From NCBI GenBank assembly GCA_900074885.1, contig FJUW01000064.1, positions 1-64,000 on the forward strand: 64,000 bases of DNA. The letters are read 5' to 3'. Below, piece by piece: positions 1-13,000 of the stretch (positions are counted from its first letter, which is position 1; the number at the start of each line of letters is the position of its first letter). Made by a program: the position numbers and the translations under genes. Source of the stretch: Rhynchosporium graminicola (Eukaryota > Ascomycota > Leotiomycetes > Helotiales > Ploettnerulaceae). The notes under the pieces are model-generated. The model was not told where the DNA came from. It did no database searches and saw nothing but the letters and a program-made list of their open reading frames with translations.

Positions 1-1032
1 TAGATTATTCTCGACGACGATTATTAAGCGTAAGAGTAGTATTATCTTCTTTAATTAATAGTAGTAGTATTATATGCGATTAAATATTATTAAACGATAT
101 AAACTTAATAGAGCGCTAAGTAGTTAACTAGTATAGTTCTAGGAACTCGTCTTATAACTAATATAGTTCTGCAGATAAGTCGATATTTAATTATCTCTCC
201 TCCGCGAGCTTCCTTTCTGCCTCTTATAGCTAGTAAGCGTAGTCTTCCTATAAGTTACTTATAGTTACTATTAATATAGGGGTATTATTAGGAAGGTTTA
301 GCGACTTAGTAAGTTCGTTAATTATAGTAGGAGTTAGGGAGCTTAACTAGGACGAGGCGTTATCGCGAGTACTCTCTACTATAGAGAGAGGTAAGTTATA
401 ATAAGTATTATAAGTCGCCGAAGAATAGGAGGTAGAGGGAATCGGAGAACTAGTAGTCGATTTATCAGACTTAAGTTACTTTAGTTTAAGTACTATTCTT
501 TAAGTTTATACTTAGTATAAGCTTTCTCCGTATAGTGTAGTCTCCTGCGTTTAGTAGCTTTAGGCATAGAGGTATAATATAAGTAGATATTTACTATCTT
601 CCTAGATATAAGTAAAAGAGTTATAGATAATATAACGCTTACTCTAGAAAGGTCTTAAAACTACCTAAGTAATAAGATCTTATATTAATATAAATATAAA
701 GTAGTAAGAATCACTTAAGAATCTATAACTAAGGAGTAAAGAAGTAGAGAGAGAAGGGAAGTATATATATGAAAAGGGGCCCCTAAACTCTACTCGTGTA
801 ATCTCGCTTAGTAGTAAGTGTTTCTACTAATAGGGAGAAACCTCTAAACCTGACCAGTTGTCATATGAAGAAGTAGAGAGAGAAGGGAAATATATATATG
901 AAAAGGGGCCCCTAAACTCTACTCGTGTAATCTCGCTTAGCAGTAAGTGTTTCTACTAATAGGGAGAAACCTCTAAACCTGATTAGTCGTCACAGAAAGT
1001 ATTATCCGAAATCCGGTATTACTGAAAATAAT
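1..1032. other. AT-rich RIP-mutated DNA, no intact gene
   Basis: This stretch is dense in TAA, TAG and TAT, poor in CpA and TpG, and has no long open frame. That is the composition of the RIP-mutated transposons to its right. It lies just upstream of a recognisable hAT transposase fragment, so part of it may be the 5' half of that hAT element, but I cannot recognise protein motifs here. A 129-bp tandem duplication inside it is listed separately. Confidence 0.6.
741..998. repeat. 129-bp tandem duplication
   Basis: Two direct copies (about 741-869 and 870-998) begin with GAAGTAGAGAGAGAAGGGAA and end near GTTGTCATAT and GTCGTCACAG. The period is 129 bp. The copies differ at few positions, mostly transitions. 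Read on the minus strand the unit starts TGACGAC or TGACAAC, which resembles the start of the gypsy LTR further right, so it may be a pair of small solo-LTR-like remnants. That last point is inference. Confidence 0.75.
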
Positions 1033-1458
1033 AAAGCTTTATATATAAGCTTAGTCCTAGATCCGCGAATTAGATTAGAAGGATTAAGTCTACTAGGACT
1101 TAGAATTATAAGCGATATTAAGCGAAAACTTCAAGATGAATATAACTTGTAAGTTACTTTATATTATTATATATATAAGGAAGTTACTAATATAGTTTAT
1201 ATAGCTTAAAGGTTTAGGCAAATATAGATCTTCCTATATCTAATAGAGAAATAATAGCTCTAGAGGACGATGATCTCGGTATATATATAAACGAAGAAGA
1301 AGAAGAGTTCGATGAATCAGACTTTTATTTAGAAGAAAAAAAGTTAAACTTTAAAGTAAGTAATCTATTATTATTTCTTTATTATATATATATATTATAT
1401 ATACTAATATTATATATAGATTAAGCCTTTAGACTATTAGGCTACTAATAGAGATAAG
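1033..1458 (+). pseudogene. hAT transposase fragment, central part
   Basis: The frame from 1033 to 1152 encodes a stretch containing LDPRIRLEGL and RIISDIKRKLQDEYNL, then hits a stop. This resembles the 'LDPR.K' region that lies upstream of the dimerisation domain of hAT-superfamily transposases. An acidic frame with runs of Glu follows at about 1260-1340. The element is cut at 1458 by the copia insertion, and its C-terminus reappears at 15256. Multiple stops show it is dead. The assignment rests on motif recognition and is strengthened by the C-terminal fragment across the insertion. Confidence 0.6.
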
Positions 1459-1695
1459 TATTGAAAGGAATGTCCCTTTCTCGTATACCTGTAGGGATAG
1501 GGGCAATATTCACAGAGGAATTAGGCGCTAGTAGGTTAGACTATTATCTTTATTAAGTAACTTAACTACTTAAGTTGTAATAAGTCTCTATCTATAATAT
1601 ATCCTGGATATTCTTTAATATCCGGGCCTATATACTAGCTCTAGTCCTGATTAAATTACTATGTAATACTACACTAAATACTAACTATTCTAATA
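1459..1695 (-). repeat. Copia 3' LTR (minus orientation)
   Basis: This 237-bp copy starts TATTGAAAGG and ends TTCTAATA on the plus strand. It aligns without gaps to 15014-15250, with differences that are largely C/T and G/A transitions. In element orientation it is the 3' LTR. The ATAAG target copy lies directly to its left. Confidence 0.88.
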
Positions 1696-2270
1696 CTCCC
1701 CTTTAGAGCATATTACGATTACCTTATTACCTGTAAGTCCTCTATAAGTCCTATTTAGCTTTTGAACCTTTTAAATACTACTCGTTCGAGTAGCTTTATT
1801 ATTCTATCGGCGACTATTTCTACTATTAGGATATAGTCGACTTTAAGGCTCCTAGTTTCCGCTAAGTCGCGTATAAAATAATAAGCGATATCGATATGCT
1901 TCGAGCGTTCGTTCAGGTAAGCGTTCTTAGTTAAGGCAATTGCTCCTTAGTTATCTCCGAATATCTGTATTAGTCTAGAGTCTTCCTTAATAAAGTAAGA
2001 GTATCTTAGATCTCGTAGTACTTATATAAACTATTAGCTTTACTTTACGTAGTTCGCAAGTGCTATATATTCTGATTCGTAGCTCGATATAGTAATAGAG
2101 CGCTACTTCTTACTTAACTAAGAGAATAATCTATTATAGAATATTAATACGCTTTCAGAGATACTTTTCCGGTTAATCTTATTACTCGCTTAGTCTATAT
2201 TAGAGTAGAGAACTATAGTATTATATTCTCCTCCTAATCCGTAGCGAATTCTTATCTTAATAGTTAACTT
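1696..2270 (-). pseudogene. Copia internal remnant, 3' part (RNase H side)
   Basis: This is the internal copia sequence between its 3' LTR and the left edge of the gypsy insertion, ending with target copy AACTT at 2266-2270. By position it should encode the RNase H end of Pol. It is full of stops in every frame, and I assign it by location rather than by clear motifs. Confidence 0.6.
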
Positions 2271-2538
2271 ATAACGATATAAGACTCAAGGCGGTATACA
2301 AGTAAGAATAAACGAGTAGGGAGGCTAATAGCGATCTTATATAGTCTACTACGAAGAAAACAAAAAGATAAGGAAGGAAGAAGAAGAGAGATAGAGTATA
2401 AGGAACCTTATATATATATACCGGTACTAGTCCGATACTATACCGGGTCGGATACTAGTTCTGCCGGGATACCTATGAATTTAAGCCCTATTATCTATCC
2501 TTCTTCTTATATGATATTCAGGTGAGCTATCGTTATAT
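2271..2538 (-). repeat. Gypsy 3' LTR
   Basis: This 268-bp copy begins ATAACGATATAAG and ends CGTTATAT on the plus strand. It matches 9780-10047 at equal length. Nearly all differences are transitions, for example TATAAC versus TATAAT. Confidence 0.88.
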
Positions 2539-2540
2539 TA

Positions 2541-2549
2541 CCCCCCCCC
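2541..2549 (-). other. Polypurine tract of the gypsy element
   Basis: Nine consecutive C on the plus strand (G on the minus strand) lie two bases internal to the 3' LTR. This is where the plus-strand-synthesis primer of an LTR retroelement lies. It confirms the minus-strand orientation. Confidence 0.7.
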
Positions 2550-5500
2550 TAAGAAGAGCTTAACCCTAAGCTCGGAAGGTTATAGTTTATAATAGAATTA
2601 GTATTTATTATAACTATTTTCATTAATATTCGCGTAATAAGAACTAGCCGCTATTTAGTAGTAGTAAATTCTTTATTAGGTTCTAACTAGTTACGTCACT
2701 ATAATAGTACTATATTAGTCGTAGCTTCTAAATCGGGCGGTAAGTAGTATTTGCTTTATCTATTTATAATAGGAGTCGAGTTTAAGTAGAGCATAAGGTA
2801 TATAAAGGAAGGGGTTTATTAATATTAGAGCCTTTCCTTTTCAACTACAATAACTACTTTAACTTATAAGTTTATTCTCCCTAGATTACGATATAGCTTC
2901 CGGAATAAGTATTATTACTAACTACTATAGTAGTCTGCTATAATCTTATATATTAATCGACCTAATTAACTCTTCTCTTAATATAAGTAAGTTTCCTATC
3001 TTAGTTTTAGAGATAGTCCTTAAGTATAGTATAGGAGTTTCACGGATCTATAATACTAACTCCTATAGTACCTTTACTAGTTCCTGCTAGTACTCTTTCG
3101 GCGGCATATTATATATATTACCTGCGGTATATTCGCGCTTTCCTTAAGATAAAGTATAATAATACTCCTATTTTAGAACTCTTATACTTATTTAATAAGC
3201 TTAACTCTAAGCTTTATAAGTATTATTCAGCGTTAAAGAGTAGTTATAAGTATATAAGTTACTTGAACCTGAACGCAGTTATATATACTAACGCGTTATA
3301 ATTACTTAACTATATTAATATAGAGTATACTATTTTATCCAGTTTACTTCTTAGTAGCGAAGCTAAAGATACGGAGCTGAATCGGGGCGGTATTATAGTT
3401 ACTTATAAGGCGATTAATCAGATCTATTATCTTATAAAATCTACTACTCCTACTACTACGTTAGAGATTACTACTATATAATTAGCAGAGACTTAGGCTT
3501 TAAAGCGTTCTATAGAGAAGGTATTTAAGAAGTTAGAGTTTATTAAAATAGTAAGTTAAGATCTTAAATCCTTAGATACTAGTATAATACTAATATAATA
3601 TAAGATCTAGATCTTTTAATAATAGATTCGGCGAAATCTAAGTTAATAGTATAAATAGCGTTAAAGTAAACGAAGAAGTTAAATAGTATTATATAGGAAT
3701 TTATAAAGAAAGCTATATTTAAAGCTATAATATCTAATACTAGAGGAAAGAGGAATTTACCTTCTAGTTTAAAGATAGTATCAGATCTAGATATTCCCGG
3801 ACCTTCTCTAAAGAAGAAACCTTATAGGATTAGCTATTATACTTAGTTTACTACTAGAGTTACGTTAGCAGATTTAAATAAGGAGTTAGATATAGTAATT
3901 CCGGTTCTAGATATTCTAGAATTACTAAGAGCTCCGGAGAACTTAAGGGAGAAAGCTAGTAAAGTAGAAGTAGTTAAAGAAGTAGAGTTTTAAATATAGC
4001 GTTATTATAGAGTATAATCAGGGGATTATCCTTAGTAATAAATTCTAATACTAGTAACTATAATAGCTTATTATCCTCTAAGTAACTATAGTTATCTATT
4101 CCGTCTTCCTAGGCCTTAATCTACTGATCTAGTTTACGCGGAAGTCTAGGTTTACTTAAGTTAGTAGTATAGAAGTCTCTAAGCTTATACAGAGTACTTA
4201 TTAGGTCAGAAGCGTTATACTAAGTTAAGTCCGGGTCGTAGCTTAGCTAGCTAACTTAATACTTCAGATTACCTCTTAAGAGCTATATAGCGAGTATATC
4301 TTATAACTCCTACTCTTCTTAAGTAGCGATAACCTCCGGGAGTAAGTTTTATAACTCCTAGCTTAATAATAAGTCGTCCGAGTCCTTAAAGAGTAATTCG
4401 AGAGCGAATATATTATAAATAGAAGATCCCGAAGGTAAATCTAGCTTATAGGAGTATCTGATCTTAGCTAAGACCTAATATAGTCCTACCTAGAGACTAA
4501 ATAGCTTCTTACTTAGCTAGTAATTCTTAAGGTTCCTTATAGAGAGAAATACCTTATCTCTAACTTCCTAGTCGATATTATACTATTTCGGGTCAGTTAT
4601 AGCGCTTATCCTATACTAAGTAGCTAGTATATTAGCTTTTATAACCTCGATAGCGGATTTAGTACGTTTAGCTAGGGATTTAGTATTAGTATAATTAAGC
4701 TTCTCTTATAGTATCGATCCGGTAGGTTACTTCTAGTCCTAGCTATTCTGTAGTAGTATACTATATTTAAGAGTATATAGCGCTATACTAATAGAATCGT
4801 AAGGTAAGGTTACTTAAGCGCGGTTTATTATTAGTAGTAATTCGCCTTAGTTACTCTAGTAGTAATTAATAAAAGGTCTAAAGCGTTAGTTAATATACTA
4901 ATTTATAATCTCTATTTATCTATTAGTTTACTAGTAGAAAGAGGTAGAGAGCTTAACCTTAACTCTAATTATATAGTAAAACTCTTACTAGAAGGATAAG
5001 ACTAGCTAAGCTCCTTAGTTAGATATAATTAACTTAGGAGTATATCCGAAATAATATATCTATTAGATAAATAATATCGCTATCCTACGGGTATCGATAT
5101 TATAGTAATATAGTATTAATACGGAGTCTTTCCCTAGGCGATTAATAAATACTAATATCTTATTAAATCCTTAGTTATTAAGCAAGAAGTCCTTAAAATC
5201 TATAGCTAAGTACTATATAAGGTAGCTAAGTACTAGTAATAAGTAGAGGAATCCTTACTATTTCGTCTATTTCGGATAAGAGTATTAGTAGGAGCGGTAA
5301 TTACGAGTATACTATTTCACGTCCGATATAAGTCCTTTCTAGTAGTAATAAGTAGAAATCATTTCAGCGGTCTTGTAAGTATTTAGATAAGTAGAGGAAA
5401 CTTAATTATAGACTTCACTAATTAAATAGATATATAGTAAAGTATAGCGTTATATATATAGATAACTATTATAAAGTAGTAAACTATAATTAATAGTATA

Positions 5501-6349
5501 GCTATCTCCTAATATATTTCGTTCCTTAGAGAATAATTCTCAGTTGAATTAGTATAGTTTCTCGATTAAATTAAAAGAGTTATATACGAGTTCCAGTAGC
5601 GTATTAGTCTTTAGCGATATTAAGTATATATAACTGATTTAATCGATATAATACTCTACTAGTTCTGCGTTAATCCTAGGGTCTAAGCGGTCTAGAAGTA
5701 ATAAAACCTGAGATCTATTATCTTATTTCTATTATTCTTATATCTTTAGATCTTATTCCCTATAGCTAAGGATATTAGCTTTAGCGTTATCTTTACTAAG
5801 CGTATATATAATTTGAAAGTTAAATTCGGAAAGGAATTCTATCTATCTAGCTTACTTACTAGTTAGGACCTTAGTAGTTATAAAGTATTCTAAGGATCGA
5901 TAGTCTATATATATACTAGTATAGCGTTATAGAGATATAAGTTCCGATCTCTATTTCCGGAAAGACTTAATAATAGCGTATAGCTCCTTATTATAGATCT
6001 TCTAGTTTAGTTTATATCTATTAAGAATATAAGAGTAGAATCTAATTAGATACTACTAGTTATCTTTATATAATTAGGAGATAACTCTAGCTATTATATC
6101 GTTAGAAGTATTAGTTTCTAGTTTAGTCTATAATTCAGAGTCGAAATAGTATAGTTTCTATACTAATAGTAGCTATTAACGTAAATCGTTAAAGGACTTC
6201 TTATAATTATTAGTAAAATTCTATAGTACTATAAGCTAAATAAGTACTAAGAGAGGTTTAGTAATAAGGCCGAAATTCCGAATAAATTAATAGTAGAACT
6301 TATAGAATCCTAAGAAGGATTTTATAGCTATTACCGTTTCGGGGTACTT

Positions 6350-6900
6350 CTAGTTTACTAATAGTATTATTTTCTTAGGATCTGGCTCGATTCCGTTAGT
6401 AATAATAATATATCTGAGGTATTTAGTCTAAGTAATATAGAATTCGCTTTTCTTAATATTCACTTAGAGTCCGGTATCTATTAAGTATTATAGTACTAAT
6501 TTGATATATTCCTTATATTCCTAGAGCGTTTCTAAGTATATAAGAATATTATCTAAGTAAGCTATATAGAAGTTATCTAGGTAATCTAGTAATATATTAT
6601 TTATATATCGCTAGTATATACTAAGTCTATTATAGAGCCTAAAAGGTAGTACTTTATATTTATAAGATCTGAAGCGAGTTTAGAAAGTAATATACTCCTC
6701 GGATTCGGAGTCTATACGAATATAGTTAAATATTACCCGGATATCTAGTTTAGTAAAGATTACTACTTTAGATATATAAGTTAAGAGCTTATTAATTCTA
6801 GGTATTAGATAAGAATCCTTTCGAGTGATCGTATTAAGCTTATAATAATCGATATAGAAGCGTAATCCTTTATCGGCTTTCTTAATAAATAGTATAAGTA
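6350..6900 (-). pseudogene. Gypsy reverse transcriptase domain, inactivated
   Basis: Minus-strand translation shows the family landmarks in order: a segment LRFYIDYYKLN, then RKDSYLIPRINKLL, then FTKLDIRVIFNYIRI, then VLPFRLYNRLS, then AYLDNILIY. These correspond to Ty3/gypsy RT blocks. The active-site box reads YLDN instead of YxDD, and in-frame stops occur between blocks, consistent with RIP changes of G to A. No functional product is expected. Confidence 0.85.
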
Positions 6901-9779
6901 ATATAAAGGGACTTTAGCTAGATTCGATAAATCCCTTATCTAAGTTCTCTATAAGGTACTCTTTAGTTACTTATAGTTCGTTCGTAGATTACTAATATAA
7001 GGGCGAATATACGTTAGGTAATAATTCTTTTAGGATAATTCTATAATTATATAAGTAATAAAGCGAAAAAATATTAGAATCCTACTTAGAAAAAGCTTCC
7101 TTAAGAGTATAGTACTATTCTAATAACTTTTTAGCTATAAGTTATTTAGTATTAGGATCCTCGGGAGAGTTACTATTTAGATAGTCTTATAAGAAGTAGT
7201 CTATCTTATAGATACTAATAAAGAATAATTCGGAACTTTTATATTTTATATTAAAGTAAAAAGTTATAATACTAATTTAGTAAATCGGAACTAGTTTCTA
7301 GATCCTCGGAAGTTAAGAGGAGCACTTATAGTAAAGTTTCAGCATAAGTACCTTTCTCGATAAAGTTAGAGTAGAAAAGAGTTCGGATTCTTTAGTAATA
7401 AGCGGAAATAAGTTAAAAAGTAAAGATAATATATTAATATACTATATCGTTACTATTTAGTATAATTAGCGTTAGTCTAGCTAGTTTATAGCTAAGTCCC
7501 GCGCGTTAGTATCAATTTAGTGAGATCGATTAATACTAAGTTTATAAGGTAGTAGAGTTATAATTATCTCCTTATTATATTAGAAAGTAGCTAGATAGTA
7601 TTCCGACTATAATAGCTTATAATAGAGCGTATTTAGCTTAACCTAAAATCGTTATATCTATTTAATACTAATAATTATATCTTATTATCCTAAATCGAGG
7701 AGAATAAAAGAGTAGTTATAAATACGCCTACTATTAATAGAAAAGTATAAACGTATAAAATAAGTAATATAAGTTCTGATAGACTATTAGAAACTATATA
7801 TTAGAATAGAATAAGGTAGTAGCTCGATTTTAATACTAAGGGCCCCTAATAGTTATCTAGTAAGAGTATAATTAATAAATAGATAACTATTCGCTCCGGT
7901 ATTAATTAGGCTATTTATAGAGACTCTTAGCTCGTTTATACTAACTATAGTCAGGTATATGAATTACTTACCTCTTATTAAGGAGTTAAGGTCTAGATTA
8001 GAGAGATTATACTTATATAAACTTAAGAAGGAGTTTTTACTTAAGCCTTATCGTTTCCCTCTAGTATTAGTCCAGATTCGGAGGGTATATCTTCTATTAC
8101 TTCCTTAGCTACTCTCTCCTCTTCCGGAAATTTATTAATTAATTAAACTTTAAGCGGATTAAAGTAATCTAGCTTAATATAACTAAGCTATTTATAACTA
8201 TAATACCTAAGGGGTTCTCCGGTCGAGGTAGTAGGGCGTTTTAGCGCGGAGGGAGTACTAGCTTATACTAGGGTAGAAGTACGTACGTATAGTACAGGAG
8301 TAGTTTATCAAGGAGCTAAGCTTAAGGACTAGTAAGAGGTAGAACTAGTAGTAATCGTAATAGTAATAGTAAGCTTATAGTACTATACCTAAGTAGTAGC
8401 TTTCTCGGGATAAGTATATTCTGAGTTATAGCGATACTCAGTATTAAAAGAAAGTAAGGATCTAATTATAGAAGCGTAATCCTTATTCTATATTAGTTTA
8501 ATAATAAGGGTTAAAGCGTATAAAGATAGTATAATCTTATCTTATATATAGAAGAATTACTCTTTCTTTTTAATCTTACTTTAGATAGTAGTACTTTAAA
8601 ATCGATTACGAAACTCAGTGAAAGTCTCGCGTATATAGCTAGGTTATTATATTTCTAAGTAGTAGAAAGCGTTATAATAGTTATCTTCCTCTAAATTAGT
8701 AAGAAAGTTCTCCTCTAATAAGAAGATTATTTTATCGCTAGTTTTAAACTCGTTAGCGAGATACTAAGGCGTAAGATACTCCTTAGCTAATCTAGTAACT
8801 AGCTCTTATATAAGAACGCGCTAGGAGAAGTCCGTAAGATAATAATTAGTATTTATAGCTAGCCGGTCTCGTATCGATACTCTCTATTAGAGGAAAGTAA
8901 GGTCCGATCTATTATCTAGGAGCAGGATCTTCTTAGTAAGATAAGACTTCCTAGAGCGTAACTCTACTGATTTAGCGCTAAGAGAGGGAGATAGTTTATT
9001 AAGAATAATATCTTCTCTCTTAGTACTATATATTAGAATAGAGTTTATTAGCTTATTAAACTCTAGAATACGCGGAGATTATAGTATTAGTTCTAATAAA
9101 AGAGTAAAAAAAAAGAAAGAGACACCTATAAGGAACTTATCTTATATAGAGATTAGTCTATCTATAGTATCTTCTAGAGAGTTATTCTTTTCCTCTTAGT
9201 CCGCTAATCGTTATAAGAGAGAATAGATCAGGTTCGAGTCACTTATAATAGTAGGAGTACTTAGCGATTATACTCCTAGTGAATTTCGCTTTTATTTTCC
9301 TTTCTCTCTTAGTTAGTACTTTCTTAATAAGGTATTAACGTTCTCTAGAGTAAGAGATATTTAGAGTAAGGAAAAGTATAATAGATTAGGTTCAGAGGTA
9401 AAGCAGGGAGGATCGCGTCGAGTTCCCCTAGAACTAGAGAGGTCTCTAGTTTATTAGTTAAGAGCTATAATAGTAGCTTAAAAAGGGGTATATTAGGGCT
9501 ATTTCAGCGGTAATACGTAGAGGTTAAAGTTCCGAGGTATTTATTATACTTTCTTCAAAATCTATCTATAATTCCTTTATACTAAGGGAGTTATTAAAAG
9601 AGCGTTAGCGAAGACTTCTTCTATTATACTATTTATAATAAGCTAAATTAAACCCTAATTTATAGTTATCCGAGAGATCTCTAGTATCTCGGCTATATAC
9701 GAGTAGTTATCGAATAACTAACTTAGTAATAAGATATTATAGTAAGTTATCTCCGGCTATCTTGATCTTTTTGTTTAAT

Positions 9780-10047
9780 ATAATAATATAAGACTTAAAG
9801 CGGTATATAAGTAAGAATAAATAAGTAGGAAAGCTAAGAGCGATCTTATATAGTCTACTACGAAGAAAATAAAAAGATAAGGAAAGAAAAAGAAGAGAGA
9901 TAGAGTATAAGGCACCTTATATATATATACCGGTACTAGTCCGATACTATACCGGGTCGGATACTAGTTCTGCCGGGATACCTATGAACTTAGGCCCTGT
10001 TATCTATCCTTCTTCTCATGTGATATTCAGGTGAGCTGTCGTCATAT
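9780..10047 (-). repeat. Gypsy 5' LTR
   Basis: This 268-bp copy begins ATAATAATATAAG and ends GTCGTCATAT on the plus strand. In element orientation it is the 5' LTR. It keeps more CpA and TpG (for example CTCATGTGATATTCAGG) than the 3' copy, so the two copies were mutated unequally. Confidence 0.88.
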
Positions 10048-10052
10048 AACTT

Positions 10053-13000
10053 TAAGTACTATAGTAGCGCTTTCAGGCCGTATCTATAGTACTTAGCTAG
10101 ATTACTTATAAATTAACTAAGCTTTCTGAAGGATAAAAGTAATATCTAGTCTCGTGAAGATTATTACGTATATTAAGCTTCTAATAGCTTACTAGTATTC
10201 GTTTATATTAATCCTTTTATTATTACTACTCACGGGGTGAAAGTTCTCGTAGCTTATTATTAATATCTGTTTCAGTTTAAAGGTTTCTTAGGTAATACCG
10301 AACTTATTAAGTATACTAAGCAGATATTATTCTTAGTTGATTTTAAGGACCTTAGATAGTCTATCGCGAGTAACTCTAGCTCTAAGAATCTTCTTAATCT
10401 CCTTTAGATTCTTAGCTTTAAATCTTCTAGAAAGTTTCGTATAAAACTAGTCTAGCTCCCTTTTCTTCCTAGCGCTTACTATAATATCGTCGATATATAT
10501 AAGGAACTTAACTGAGTTTTCCTTATACGTGAATATATATAGATTAATAGTACTCTATCGAAATCCCTATTCTAATAGTTCTGCCTTTATAAGCTTATTC
10601 TAGTCTCTTACTACTTACTTTAGTTTATATAGGCTTTTTAAGGCTTATTATATATAACTATTCTTAATCTTAATCCTTTCCGGAACTTTTAAGAATATAT
10701 CCTCCTTAAGTTCTGATTCTATAAATATATTTTTAATATCGTATTATTAGTATTCTAGATTCTCTTTAGCGATTATAGCGAAGAAAAGCCTTAGCGTATT
10801 TATCCTGACTATTAGCGCGAATATTTAGTCGTAATCGAGCCCGTATACTTAGCTAAATCCTCTTACGACTAAGCGAGCTTTATATTGCTTTATATTCTTA
10901 TTTACTATAGTCTTTACTATATAGACTTATTTATAAGATATTAGGTTTAATCCCTCTAGTATAATAACTTCTCGGAATATCTTATTCGCGTATAGAGATA
11001 ATATCTCCTTAGATATAGTAGCTATCTATTACTTTACTTATAAGCTAGTTATTACTTCTTTATATATCTTTAGGATTTTAATACTTATAATTTCTATAGC
11101 TATAAGGGTAATCTCGATCTTATCGCTTATCTATTTATCTCTTATAGATAAGTCTTTTTAGTTAGTTCATATAAGTTATCCTTTTAGTAATATTTTCGTA
11201 ATTATAGCTCAGATCCTCTTAGCTTCCTCTTAGTTTTCCGGTTCTAATCCTACTCTTTTTCTAGCTTAAATAAAGTACTTAAGTACCTTTTAATTATTTA
11301 TAGATTAATTAAGTTAACTATAGTTAACCTAAGTAGTAAGAGTTCTATCTATAGGAGTATCTATAAGTACTCTATTTATCGATTCCGAATCTTAGTCTAT
11401 AGCTTTAGGGATTAAATCTTATATCTAGTAATCTATTAGTATTACTTTAGTAGAGTTATTCTAATACTCTAGAGTTAGTTCTACTAATCCTAGTATTCTG
11501 ACTAGTAAGATAGACTTATAAGTCGATCGTGCTAATACTAGTACGTTCGCGGGTTTATTCTATATAATCTTTAGGTTATCTTTAGGTATCTTATCTAGTA
11601 AGATAATCTTAGGAGTATAATCTGATATATCCTCTTTAGTAAAGCTTAAGATATTTATTAATAGAATAAATAAAAGTATTTCTACTCGCAGATTTTCTAT
11701 TATATTAACCTCTTTACTAATTTCCTTAAGTGCTTTAGGTCTCCCGTGAGCTCTTCTGTTTAGAGCGACGTTTATAGTTCCTTATAACCTAGCTATATAA
11801 TTCCGAAGTCTTAGGTCGACTGATCCTCTATTACTACTTTCCTTAATAATAACTCTGCTTATTATAATTATTAAGTCTCTTTCGGGAGAGTAGATCTTAA
11901 AGTACTTAGTTATATTTTCCGAATATCTTATAAAGACCTTGACTCTACTAGGGTTAACGAGCTTATTATAACGCTCGCTTATAGGGATAGTTTTCTTATC
12001 TACGTAGTAGAAGTATTTACTCTCTTATTTACGAATATAGTCGATTAATAATATTTCTCTAGTAAAAGCTTTTATAAGATAAGTCTTTTAATTATTAATT
12101 ATTAGTTTAGTAATAATATAGTTTCTTATATATAAATTAGCTTTAGTAGTTTCGTCCTAGAATTCTAATAATAACTATACTTCTTTAAGTATTATATATA
12201 TATCGAATTCCATAGTCTGAATTAATCTTTCAGTAGGTCTATTCTAATATATTAATATAATAGTTATTAACTATACTAGTATTTTATCTTTAGCTTTCTA
12301 ATTAAAAGTAGCTTTTAGTAATTCCGATATATTATCAGATCTCGCGCGTTTAATCTTCTTTCCGGATTATAACTTAACTCTGACTTTCTAGTCCTTAAGT
12401 ACTTAGTAAGTATTACTCTTAGCTTTTAGTAAGATTACTTAATCTCGTCGAGAACAGATATTAATAATTATTAAGAAGTAGTAGTTTATCTATATTATAA
12501 GCGGAAATAGTCTAGCGATATCGAATTATATTAGATTAAGGATCTCGATAAGCTAGAGACTTAGTTACTTTAGAATTCAGTTCTTTATTTTCGTGAGAGT
12601 ATATATATTATAGATATTTAGATCCTTAGGGATCTTAATTCTCTTCTAGAGTATAGTTACTTTATATAAGTTCCGAATCTTATTAGGTCTAAAGTATATA
12701 AATCGTTAATAGTACTTAAGGTATCGTTCGAGCTCCTTTCCTTCTGCGTTATCCGGGTTATCTACAGTATTCTTGTCTGCTTCGGCAGCTAGAAGTGCTT
12801 TTAGCTTATACGCTAGCTATTTATATTAACTATAATTAACTTATCTATTACTAATAACTTATCTATTAAAAGCTTTAGAGATATGTTTTATAATATATAA
12901 GCCTTAAGATTATATCGCTTTTAAGACTTTCTTATTACTTTTTATAATCTAGATACTTTTATTATTAAACTTTCCGAGGTAACTACTTTTATAGAGTTTC

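Larger units (their letters stand above)
2271..10047 (-). mobile_element. Ty3/gypsy LTR retrotransposon, minus strand, nested in copia, RIP-mutated
   Basis: This 7777-bp element is flanked by 268-bp LTRs (2271-2538 and 9780-10047) and by target duplications AACTT at 2266-2270 and 10048-10052. A nine-base C run at 2541-2549 reads as a polypurine tract on the minus strand, two bases from the 3' LTR. Minus-strand reverse transcriptase is recognisable at roughly 6350-6900, with segments like KLDIRVIFNYIRI and AYLDNILIY. The second catalytic Asp of the YxDD box has become Asn (D-N), and stops interrupt the frame. RNase H and integrase should lie at about 5000-5950 and Gag at about 8000-9400, by position only. 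Confidence 0.9.
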
